This document shows positions 35,926 through 43,486 of a DNA stretch of 64,000 nucleotides, one piece after another; within the stretch, counting starts at the first letter, position 1, and every line of letters starts with the position of its first letter. Source of the DNA: Bacillota bacterium (GTDB lineage: Bacteria > Bacillota > Limnochordia > DTU087 > JAAYGB01); the NCBI GenBank assembly GCA_012727955.1, contig JAAYGB010000023.1, positions 1 to 64,000 on the forward strand. The letters run 5' to 3'. The translations under genes were made by a program, and so were the position numbers. The notes under the pieces were generated by a model that was given only the letters and a program-made list of their open reading frames with translations, ran no database searches and was not told where the DNA came from.

Positions 35926-35931
35926 AGTATA
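35926..35931 (-). promoter_or_regulatory. -10 element of the XRE-AbrB operon
   Basis: TATACT is preceded by TG and, about 15 bases further up, by TTGTTT. The predicted transcription start falls around 35919, giving a leader of fewer than about ten bases that holds little more than the AGGAGG. Confidence 0.5.
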
Positions 35932-36141
35932 CACCGTAAAATGCGAAAACAACACCAACGGATCCCCACATTACTTGTTAATGTTGGTTGCGTCACCGGG
36001 CAGGATGGAAGGTCCGGGTAAAAGCCGACTTGGGAGAAGGGGGGGACAACTAGCTGTATTGGGTAATAAAGGTACACTTGGGCAATTGTGGAAGTATTTG
36101 CGCAAGACAGAAATGGTGTACCAAATGTCGGAGGCGATAGG

Positions 36142-36861
36142 ATGGACGAGGATTGGGTAACTCGATTTACTGCTAAGCAGAGGTTGGCTGGAAGGTTGAC
36201 ACAAACCTCTACAGAAAAGGGCATCGCATATATCGAAACCCTGATCGATGATCTGTTGGACGGTGACGATGAAGCGATTGGGCCTTCTACGATATTTGGC
36301 GATGTAAAGCGCCTGCAAGAGCTGCAAAGAGAGTTGGAATCCCTGGTTTGTTCCACCTACAATCTTGCTAAGATGGCGGTTCTGGTGCCCAGCGGCCTAT
36401 GGGGTCTGTCGAAGGGACTTGTCGCGCCGGATCTGGATATTCGTCTCTTGGGCATTGGCAACCATCGCTTCTTCTTGTTTCATAGTGCCCTGGGTCTTGT
36501 TGCCCTTCGGAAGCTGTATCGGATGTGGGTTCAGTCCACAGAGGATAAGAACCATTTGTGGCCCTATCGGGTTGTTCACAAGGTTACTGGCACGGTTTTG
36601 GGTGCCTATGCCGTTGGTGTTGGCATTCATTTGGCTGTAGATGTCTTTCAACCAAAGGCTGTCATCTTCCCATTTTTCGGGTCCCTGGTGAAGGGCACCC
36701 TGATTGATGACAGACTGTGGCTCCTAGGAAACTCTTTGTGGGCCTTTCAAATCGCTAATGACCTTTTCGCTTTGGTGCTGGCGGACGAGGTGGAAACAGC
36801 CCGTACTTACGTTGCAGAAACCTTTCGAGATATTACTGGACACTCGTTCCAAAGGGGGTGA
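36142..36861 (+). CDS. Uncharacterised membrane-associated protein
   Basis: The 239-residue protein starts at ATG 36142, with GGAGG 8 bases upstream, and has no family I recognise. Residues 1-75 are charged and helical (DEDWVTRFTAKQRLAG, VKRLQELQRELES). Hydrophobic stretches follow: LFHSALGLVALRKLY, VTGTVLGAYAVGVGIHLAVD and WLLGNSLWAFQIANDLFALV. The next gene starts four bases after its stop, so the two almost surely act together. The pair is divergent from the XRE-AbrB regulator. Confidence 0.6.
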   Translation: MDEDWVTRFTAKQRLAGRLTQTSTEKGIAYIETLIDDLLDGDDEAIGPSTIFGDVKRLQELQRELESLVCSTYNLAKMAVLVPSGLWGLSKGLVAPDLDIRLLGIGNHRFFLFHSALGLVALRKLYRMWVQSTEDKNHLWPYRVVHKVTGTVLGAYAVGVGIHLAVDVFQPKAVIFPFFGSLVKGTLIDDRLWLLGNSLWAFQIANDLFALVLADEVETARTYVAETFRDITGHSFQRG

Positions 36862-36865
36862 TGGC

Positions 36866-37810
36866 ATGTTGTTCATGATAGGGCTGGACAGACTTTCCCG
36901 GGAGGAGAAGATCGCCCTGTTGGCCCAGCTGAACGCCATCAACAGCCGCAATGTCTTGTCCGAGGGCGCCCAACAGGGATTGAAAAGGGGAAAGGACCTG
37001 GTATTCCAGGTGTCCCAGCTGCTCCTGGGTCAGTTTTCATCGGATTGGGCCGAGGGTGTGAAGCGGATGAAGGAACAGTTGGATTGGGATGTCAACACCC
37101 TGCAAGCAGCTATTGAACGGGAATACAGGCAATTGGATGCCCTCGGTGAGTTTGATCTAGGCAAAAATCTGCTTGTCCGGATGGCGCAGATAGCCGGTGT
37201 GGATCCTACGTCCAGCACCTCTGCCGTTAGTGAAGCCCTAATCAAAAGAGCGGCCAAGGCGTGCAAAATCCCGATAGACCAAGACATAGAAGTATTAGAA
37301 GCCCTGGTCTTCGAGCACTGTCTGGAAGAAAAAATCGCCCAGATCCAGGAGCAATTGACTCAGATGACAGACTCTGAGCTGGAGGAGCTTGAGGCAGTCT
37401 TAAGGGAAGAGATCCAGAGTCTAAGCCAAGCGGAACAGGAAGCCATCAGAACAACGATGGGGCTTGACGAGCTTTCTGCCAAGCATGTGATTACTTTCCT
37501 TAAGCAGGCGTCGGGTATAGCCCTGGCGCAGATGATCATTTCTGGATTTGGTTTTGGGGCATATCTGTTCTTGACCACGCTGATCAAGTCCTTCAGCCTA
37601 TTGCTGGGAGTGACCTTCAGCTTTGGTGTCTATACCACAGCAACATCAGCCTTAGCATTTTTGTTGTCCGGCCCCTTCTTACTCCTAGCTAGCCTCATGG
37701 GTTTTGGTCTCATGTATCGAAAGGCGGGGCATACAATTTATGACGAACTAGCGAAGCTGCTTGTCTTTGGCGGTCGCAGTGCTTTTTTACAGATGAATGT
37801 TGTCCAATAG
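36866..37810 (+). CDS. YaaW/UPF0174-like protein with C-terminal hydrophobic domain
   Basis: The 314-residue protein begins with a helical domain, LDRLSREEKIALLAQLNA, has a coiled-coil-like middle (QIQEQLTQMTDSELEEL, EAVLREEIQSLSQAEQEA) and ends in two or three long hydrophobic segments (ALAQMIISGFGFGAYLFL, LLGVTFSFGVY and FLLSGPFLLLASLMGFGLM). The layout recalls E. coli YaaW and the UPF0174 group, whose function is unknown; this assignment is tentative. It is translated four bases after the 36142 gene. Start ATG 36866 behind AGGGGGTG. Confidence 0.55.
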   Translation: MLFMIGLDRLSREEKIALLAQLNAINSRNVLSEGAQQGLKRGKDLVFQVSQLLLGQFSSDWAEGVKRMKEQLDWDVNTLQAAIEREYRQLDALGEFDLGKNLLVRMAQIAGVDPTSSTSAVSEALIKRAAKACKIPIDQDIEVLEALVFEHCLEEKIAQIQEQLTQMTDSELEELEAVLREEIQSLSQAEQEAIRTTMGLDELSAKHVITFLKQASGIALAQMIISGFGFGAYLFLTTLIKSFSLLLGVTFSFGVYTTATSALAFLLSGPFLLLASLMGFGLMYRKAGHTIYDELAKLLVFGGRSAFLQMNVVQ

Positions 37811-37855
37811 CCTGTACCGGTACGAGAAAGGGCGTGTCTTAACCACAGACATTCA

Positions 37856-37895
37856 GAAAAGGACAAGGCTAAGGTTTGACACCTTGCCTTGTCCT
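37856..37895 (-). terminator. Intrinsic terminator for the CsgG-like lipoprotein gene
   Basis: The near-perfect stem AGGACAAGGC/GCCTTGTCCT with inner AAGGT/ACCTT pairing is followed, on the minus strand, by TTTTCTG. It may also stop the plus-strand gene ending at 37810. Confidence 0.7.
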
Positions 37896-37931
37896 AGTTG
37901 ATTCAATGGGCTTTTTGTGGGGGGCTGACAT

Positions 37932-38552
37932 CTAAATGCAAGCGGCCAAGTGGTTGACCGCCTTAGCAATGGCATCCCTACAAGCTTTGCCTAATAAGGA
38001 GCCCTCCCACCCAGTGTTGCCGATCTCGATGTCTAGCACTCGACCAGAGGCTTGGGTGGCGCTGCCAAAGCAGTCAAAGGCCTCAACGATAGTACCGGTG
38101 GCCACTTCAATGACCTGCAAAGTTACGCTTACCGTTGCCTTGTGGCCTTGAAAACTCAGATCTGCGACGCTCATTCTCACCGGTTCCACTCGGGCTTGAT
38201 TGACGCTGCCGGTAATCAAGTATTTGGCCCCTACCATCTCCCCAGTCCGAACCGCCCGCTCAGGATGCAAGTACAGATTTTGGTAAATCTGCTCCCGCAG
38301 GATGGCATTCCATTGATGCCGGGAAATCACCTGATACCGCTGGGTTTGGACCAGATCGGCCTCTAACATGTCGGCAACGCCTCGTCCAATTCCAGCAGAG
38401 TTCGTGGCATTGGTAAAGTCGACGACGGCAATTTCCGGTCGCTGGGACAACGGCCGGGGTTGCACGGAAATTTCCGTTGGAGGGCTGTCACATCCGACAA
38501 CGAACAGGAGGGTGAGAATTAGCCCCAAGATTACTGTGATTCTTCGCAGCAA
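37932..38552 (-). CDS. CsgG/LpoB-like lipoprotein
   Basis: The N-terminus has a lipoprotein signal with the lipobox FVVG before Cys21. The mature part has the CsgG/LpoB pattern: EIAVVDFTNATNS, GRGVADMLEADLVQTQRYQV, GAKYLITGSVNQ and VTLQVIEVATGTIVEAF. In this anaerobe it is more likely an envelope or scaffold lipoprotein than a curli exporter, because no csg genes are seen and the family is widely distributed. The start is TTG 38552, about 6 bases after AAGGGGATG. Confidence 0.85.
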   Translation of the reverse strand: MLRRITVILGLILTLLFVVGCDSPPTEISVQPRPLSQRPEIAVVDFTNATNSAGIGRGVADMLEADLVQTQRYQVISRHQWNAILREQIYQNLYLHPERAVRTGEMVGAKYLITGSVNQARVEPVRMSVADLSFQGHKATVSVTLQVIEVATGTIVEAFDCFGSATQASGRVLDIEIGNTGWEGSLLGKACRDAIAKAVNHLAACI

Positions 38553-38630
38553 GGAAACATCCCCTTTCTGAAGGGGATGGTCTGGTGGGTTAACCTAGAC
38601 ATATATTAGCAGCTAAGAAGAAAGATTCCT

Positions 38631-39743
38631 CTATTTTCTCTCTGCGATGATTTGAGCCAACTGGTTCGAATGGACATCAACTCCCGCCTGATAGCTGAAA
38701 AGGATGCAGTCATCAATCCCAGCCAAGGCCAGCTTTTCAAGGGTGGTGGCCAGCAGTGGATCTCCAGCCCAAATAATGGGGATTACCCGGCAGGAATCGG
38801 CCACCAAAGCCTTGGCCGCCAAGGTTTCGTTGACCACACCCTCCGGGGCCATCGCCAGCAGATTCCCTTCTCGGGTAAAGGGCAGACCGGTGGAGCTAAT
38901 TAGATCCTCTAGGCAACGGGCCCGATCCAGTTCCCTGCCCTTTGCCAAAAACTCTGCCATCGTCTCCAGCTCCTGGTTAATGGTCGCTGGTCCCGGCACA
39001 GTGGGGTAGTTGCGGTAGATCATGGGGGAGATAATGGCCAGATGGTGCGAAAGGCGGTAGTAGTCTTGCCCCACAAAGTAGGCCAGCGCCGGTTGGAAGA
39101 GGAATCCGCATAACTGGGTACTGGTTGCTGCAAGTTGCTGAGCTGCTTTCTCGGTGAATTCATCGATGCAGTCCACCTTGTAGCAAAGCCACTGCTGAAG
39201 GCCGGGAAAGCGGGTAGTAAGGCCAAACCAGCCACTGGGAGAAACCATCGCCTTCAGGAGGCAGCTTGCTTGGTCCACCGGTCCCTTAAGGAGAATCTCA
39301 GCCAGTCTTTGCACATCGCCTTGGATTACCCTTGGGTCGTATCCCTTAGCCTGCATATCCCGTTGACAGCGAGGGCAGAAGCAGGAAAAGAAGGCGCTGG
39401 GCGAAGGTGAGGACCCGAAGGATGGGAAACGAACCCCATCTAAGAACACTCCCGCAACCTGGGATTTTATTGCGGCTAGGGAATTGAAAAACTTACTGCG
39501 GCTGCCGGCAGAGTTGGGGCAGGCAGAGCCGAACCATTCGATGGGTCGCCCCCACACGTCCTGGGCTAGATCCTCTTGGTCGTCGGTGGTGGGAAAGGCA
39601 TGCAGCACTGTATAGGAAGTTAAGCCCTCTGCTTGGGCAGCGGCGAGGGCCTCACCTCGGGCAACTACCCTGCTGACTCCCGCTTGCTTTAGGGCCCTTA
39701 GTGCTTCTGAGCTTGTCGGTGAGCCGAAGAGCCAAATATCCAT
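38631..39743 (-). CDS. Uncharacterised 370-residue protein, possibly a TIM-barrel glycosidase-like protein
   Basis: I do not recognise this family. The start GSPTSSEALRALKQAGVSRVV, then GVFLDGVRFPSFGSS (an Asp-rich strand end), a four-cysteine-like FFSCFCPRCQRDM and IISPMIYRNYP resemble TIM-barrel glycosidase-like families, but this is a loose impression. A strong AGGAGG site lies before the ATG. The creatininase-family gene is divergent. Confidence 0.5.
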   Translation of the reverse strand: MDIWLFGSPTSSEALRALKQAGVSRVVARGEALAAAQAEGLTSYTVLHAFPTTDDQEDLAQDVWGRPIEWFGSACPNSAGSRSKFFNSLAAIKSQVAGVFLDGVRFPSFGSSPSPSAFFSCFCPRCQRDMQAKGYDPRVIQGDVQRLAEILLKGPVDQASCLLKAMVSPSGWFGLTTRFPGLQQWLCYKVDCIDEFTEKAAQQLAATSTQLCGFLFQPALAYFVGQDYYRLSHHLAIISPMIYRNYPTVPGPATINQELETMAEFLAKGRELDRARCLEDLISSTGLPFTREGNLLAMAPEGVVNETLAAKALVADSCRVIPIIWAGDPLLATTLEKLALAGIDDCILFSYQAGVDVHSNQLAQIIAERK

Positions 39744-39919
39744 GGCAACAAACCTCCTAAAACATAGAGTTCCTCCTTGGTTCTAACTCTAGGCCTATCG
39801 CGGTGATTGGCAGGTAAGCCCAGAGCCGGCCAAGAAGAATAAGGCTGAAGATCACGTTAAGCACAAGGTGAACAATTCCTTCGTATGACCGGAAGCAAAC
39901 CACTGGGGAGGTAAGAGCT

Positions 39920-40750
39920 TTGAGTGAAGTCAGGTATCATATGTTGCGACCGCAGCAAATCGTGGAAAGAAGAAAGGCTTGTCCCGTAGTCTACATTCCC
40001 CTGGGTAACTTGGAGTGGCATGGAGTTCACAACCCTGTAGGTGCCGATACCCTGCAAGCCATGGGATTGGCGGAGCTTTGTGCTCGAAAGGGAGGTGGAT
40101 TGGTTTTTCCACCCCTTTGGTACGGTGACAGCCGCTCCGAGGGGTTGATGGAGGCCAATTCTGGCGACAAGGAGGATATTGCCGCGGCTATGGAGCTGCC
40201 GGTGGAGAACTTTTCCCCGGAGCGGCAGCCCTTCACGGCCACGGAGCAGGCGCTCAACTACCACAAGTTACTTCTGCACATCTTGGCACAGGCAGAGAGT
40301 TTGGGCTTTAGGTTGGGGGTGTTAGTTGCCGGACATTATCCTCTGATCGATCATGCTCGAGCCGCGGTTTGTCAGTTTAACCAACGGGAATACAGCCGCT
40401 ATCATGGTATGTTGGCCTGGGCCTGTGTCGACTATCTCCTCATCAAGGACCGGTTTGATTGTGCCGGCGACCATGCCGGTGGATGGGAGACTTCTCATTT
40501 GATGGCCCTGCACCCCGAAACGGTGGATCTGAGTTTGCTGCCACCGAAGGGGGAAAGAATCGTCGGCGCGGGAGGAAAACTGGCTCCCCAGGATGCCACT
40601 GCGGAGTTTGGTCAACTGACCCTAGAGGCGGCTGCTGACGTGATTGTCAAGGAAGTACATCATCGGCTGGCCAACGAGAGCATTTATCGAGCCCATGGGT
40701 GCAGCCTCTTGGAGGGGTTGTGGCGCCGAGAGGAACCAAAAGGGGAGTGA
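39920..40750 (+). CDS. Creatininase-family amidohydrolase
   Basis: This family of metal-dependent amidohydrolases has VYIPLGNLEWHG, then a GADT strand, VLVAGHYPLIDHA and the metal-site GDHAGGWETSHLM, all present here. Members act on creatinine or on cyclic or pyrimidine amides in other pathways, so the substrate is open. The start is TTG 39920, with GGGGAGGTAAG upstream. Its TGA overlaps the region just before the DUF4097 gene; the two are likely co-transcribed. Confidence 0.85.
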   Translation: MSEVRYHMLRPQQIVERRKACPVVYIPLGNLEWHGVHNPVGADTLQAMGLAELCARKGGGLVFPPLWYGDSRSEGLMEANSGDKEDIAAAMELPVENFSPERQPFTATEQALNYHKLLLHILAQAESLGFRLGVLVAGHYPLIDHARAAVCQFNQREYSRYHGMLAWACVDYLLIKDRFDCAGDHAGGWETSHLMALHPETVDLSLLPPKGERIVGAGGKLAPQDATAEFGQLTLEAAADVIVKEVHHRLANESIYRAHGCSLLEGLWRREEPKGE

Positions 40751-40755
40751 AACAG

Positions 40756-41628
40756 GTGAAGGTAGCCCTTGCGTTGGTGGTTTGTCTCGCTATCCTACTG
40801 GGGTGGACTCCCAAGTCAGCGGTGAGTGAGGCCCGGGTGACCCGGCAACGGGAGTTTGCAATCGACAGCAAAACTACCATCCTTGAGATCGAGACCTACA
40901 ACGGCAGCATTACCTGGCAGCCGGGCAGTGAAGCTAAGATTACCGTCAAGCTAAGTGTCCAGGGATTTCTTCCCGGCGCTATGGGCAGTTACCTAGAGGA
41001 AATCGATGTCCTTTGGGACTCAACGGGCAGTCGGGCAAGGTTGGCAGTTCGCAGACCCCGTTGGCGATGGGGAGTGATCAGCTCCAACACCGCCATCACC
41101 GTACAATTGCCGGCAGACCAGCTAGAAGCCCTTCGGGCCACTACCAGCAACGGCACAATCGTCGTTGCCGATGCCAAGGCCAACCTAGATCTGACCACCA
41201 GTAATGGGAGCATCGAGGTACTTTCCTTTAAGGGAGATATTAGCTTGCGAAGCAGCAACGGTCGGTTGCTGGTGCAAAGGGGCGTAGGCAGAGTCAATCT
41301 CCGGACCTCTAACGGAGCAATCTCCCTGGACGGAGTCACCATCACCGATTCCAGTACGGTGAGGACCAGCAACGGTGCAATTAGGGGAAAAGTAGACTTT
41401 GCCGGCCGTGGCCAGCATACCTTTGAGACTTCTAACGGATCGGTGAATCTTAAGGTTCCCGCCGGGACTCAAGGCCGCTTTGAGCTGGGTACCTCCAATG
41501 AAAGTGCTGTAATTGACCTCGGTGGCAATCATATCCGTGGCAGGCGGGTAGAAACCACCATTGGCGATGACGGGGTCACAGTGAGGATCAGGACCTCCAA
41601 TGGTGGGATTTCAGTAGTAGAGATGTAG
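40756..41628 (+). CDS. Secreted DUF4097-type repeat protein
   Basis: A signal peptide (VALALVVCLAILLGW) starts the 290-residue protein. The rest is a beta-repeat domain with at least eight copies of a TSNGxI-type unit: TSNGTIVV, TSNGSIEV, SSNGRLLV, TSNGAISL, TSNGAIRG, TSNGSVNL, TSNESAVI and TSNGGISV, spaced about 20 residues apart. This is the DUF4097 pattern, thought to form a right-handed beta-helix-like stack. Function unknown. GTG 40756 lies 8 bases after GGGGAG, five bases beyond the creatininase stop. Confidence 0.88.
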   Translation: MKVALALVVCLAILLGWTPKSAVSEARVTRQREFAIDSKTTILEIETYNGSITWQPGSEAKITVKLSVQGFLPGAMGSYLEEIDVLWDSTGSRARLAVRRPRWRWGVISSNTAITVQLPADQLEALRATTSNGTIVVADAKANLDLTTSNGSIEVLSFKGDISLRSSNGRLLVQRGVGRVNLRTSNGAISLDGVTITDSSTVRTSNGAIRGKVDFAGRGQHTFETSNGSVNLKVPAGTQGRFELGTSNESAVIDLGGNHIRGRRVETTIGDDGVTVRIRTSNGGISVVEM

Positions 41629-41645
41629 ATAAGGTAAGACGTATT

Positions 41646-41707
41646 CAGCCCACTGTCTTGAAAATCCCAATCGTGGGGATTCGATGACGCAGACAGTGGG
41701 CTGTTTG
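41646..41707. terminator. Bidirectional intrinsic terminator
   Basis: CAGCCCACTGTCT (41646-41658) pairs with AGACAGTGGGCTG (41691-41703), with an inner AATCCC/GGGATT hairpin. It separates convergent genes. Confidence 0.8.
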
Positions 41708-41711
41708 AATT

Positions 41712-42533
41712 CTAGGCCAGAGCGAAATATCCGAGGACCAAGAGGCCCAGGAGGATGCGGTACCAACCGAAGGCTTTGAAGTCGTTGTTCTTGATGTAGA
41801 CCAACAGAAAGCGGATGGCTATCACCGAGACAACGAAGGCGACAATCATTCCGGTGAGCAAAAGGGCGATTTCCATGGCTGTGAAGCTCAAGCCGAACTT
41901 GACCAGCTTTAGGGCGCTGGCGCCAAACATCACCGGGATCGAAAGGAAAAAGGAGTATTCCGCGGCGATGTGTCGTGACGTCCCCAGGATAATTCCCCCG
42001 AGGATAGTCGCTCCAGAACGGGAGGTGCCGGGAATCAGCGACAGTACCTGAAACAATCCGATGCCAAAGGCAGTGGCGTAGGAGAGTTGTCCAAAGCCCT
42101 TAATCCGGGGCTGTCTTTCCTTGTTTCGGTTTTCGATAACGATAAAAAGCACGCCATATAGGATCAGTGTCACCGCGACGGTAATATAGTTGTAGAAACG
42201 TTCGTTGAGCCAGTCGTCAAAGAGCAACCCCAGCACTGCGGCGGGAATCACTCCAACTATCACCTTATACCAAATCGCCATCGTGTCCCTTTTAGCCTGG
42301 GAAGACTTATTGGACGCAAAGGGGTTTAGTTTGTGGAAATACAAAAGAACGACGGCCATAATCGCTCCCAGTTGAATCACGACCAGAAACATTTCCTTAA
42401 AGGCCTCGGAAGCATTGAGGCGGACAAACTCATCGAGTAGAATCATATGACCGGTACTGCTGATGGGCAGCCACTCCGTGATCCCTTCAAGGATACCGAT
42501 CAGGACGACCTTGACCAATTCCATCCACAGCAT
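41712..42533 (-). CDS. uppP: Undecaprenyl-diphosphate phosphatase
   Basis: This integral membrane enzyme (BacA/UppP) recycles undecaprenyl diphosphate to the monophosphate lipid carrier for peptidoglycan synthesis, and confers bacitracin tolerance. The active-site motifs are [14 protein letters not shown] near the N-terminus and [10 protein letters not shown] in the middle. It has about eight membrane segments and is 273 residues, the normal size. A GGGGG site precedes the ATG. Confidence 0.97.
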   Translation of the reverse strand: MLWMELVKVVLIGILEGITEWLPISSTGHMILLDEFVRLNASEAFKEMFLVVIQLGAIMAVVLLYFHKLNPFASNKSSQAKRDTMAIWYKVIVGVIPAAVLGLLFDDWLNERFYNYITVAVTLILYGVLFIVIENRNKERQPRIKGFGQLSYATAFGIGLFQVLSLIPGTSRSGATILGGIILGTSRHIAAEYSFFLSIPVMFGASALKLVKFGLSFTAMEIALLLTGMIVAFVVSVIAIRFLLVYIKNNDFKAFGWYRILLGLLVLGYFALA

Positions 42534-42598
42534 CTAAATAACCCCCTATGCATTCCACATCCGTTGAAATCTGAGCCCAATACTGCTAAATATTACCA

Positions 42599-43462
42599 TT
42601 ATTCCTTCGGTGGCGCAAGATGAGTCGAAGCCTCGTCACCGCTGTCTGCCAAGGTCCTAACCCACTGATAGACATCATCATACCACCGCCGCATTCTGTT
42701 GGCAAAGGCTGGCTCCTGGGCTAAGCTGCTGGGCAGGGTGACATGGTCTAGGAGCAAATCGATGATCTGCTTCGGCCTTTGTGCCGGCATTTCTTGGCTA
42801 ACACCATCTGCATTGGAAGTGCCAACGGCTAAGTTCGGCTCCTCTTCGGTTAGCCAAAAGGCCTTGGGATCCACCCAGTGACCCTGGGCCAGCACCACCC
42901 CGTTGATGGTGGTGGCCGGGCCTTCTACTCGCGGCCTTGACCGGGGGGCTAGGGAGGTGAGTTCAGTGATGAACTTCTCCCAAGGCTTGCCCCGCAGGGC
43001 AAAGAGCTGCCGGGGATCCCGTGCCGATTTTATCCCCATCTCATGAAGCACTGCCACGATATGTTTGCAGGGGGAGACCCAGTCGGGGCAATTACAGCTA
43101 AAGGACATCTCCTGCCCTTTGGGGATCAGACTCAGGTCGCCATCTAGGGCGTCATCGATGGCTTCAGCCACTGGGGTAGGGAAGCGTCCCTGATTAAGGG
43201 TGGTGATCCACCGATTCCAATTTGGCAGCAGCAGCAGACTCTGCCACTCCTTCTGGGTGAACTCGGGAAAAGTGATGTTGACGGAGTAGGGTTCTGCTCT
43301 AGTGCCAAGAACCCGTCCTCCGATATATCCGGCGTCAAAGTACATGGCCTGGACATGACCCTTTCTGGCATAGGCTCTGCCTCGCTCCACTCTTTGGCCA
43401 CTACCGACGGAATTCATCCAAGCCGCCAGTATCCACCGATTTTCCCGCGGAATACGCGCCAT
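42599..43462 (-). CDS. SWIM zinc-finger protein
   Basis: The SWIM motif (CxCx~7CxH) is seen as FSCNCPDWVSPCKHI near residue 135. The rest of the 287 residues matches SWIM proteins that accompany SNF2-family helicases. SWIM domains bind DNA or proteins. The gene starts 24 bases after the SNF2 gene and has an AAGGAGG site, so the two form one operon. Their joint function in bacteria is not established. Confidence 0.88.
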   Translation of the reverse strand: MARIPRENRWILAAWMNSVGSGQRVERGRAYARKGHVQAMYFDAGYIGGRVLGTRAEPYSVNITFPEFTQKEWQSLLLLPNWNRWITTLNQGRFPTPVAEAIDDALDGDLSLIPKGQEMSFSCNCPDWVSPCKHIVAVLHEMGIKSARDPRQLFALRGKPWEKFITELTSLAPRSRPRVEGPATTINGVVLAQGHWVDPKAFWLTEEEPNLAVGTSNADGVSQEMPAQRPKQIIDLLLDHVTLPSSLAQEPAFANRMRRWYDDVYQWVRTLADSGDEASTHLAPPKE

Positions 43463-43486
43463 TCTGTTGCCTCCTTTTCCTTGCCC

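Noticed and set aside
35913-36356. N-terminal extension of the XRE-AbrB reading
   Set aside because: It is antisense to the divergent gene and promoter region, has no domain, and the ribosome site fits ATG 35912.
40756-41628. Repeated AGCAACGG-type words as a CRISPR or DNA repeat
   Set aside because: They encode the repeated SNG residues of one protein and vary at codon third positions.
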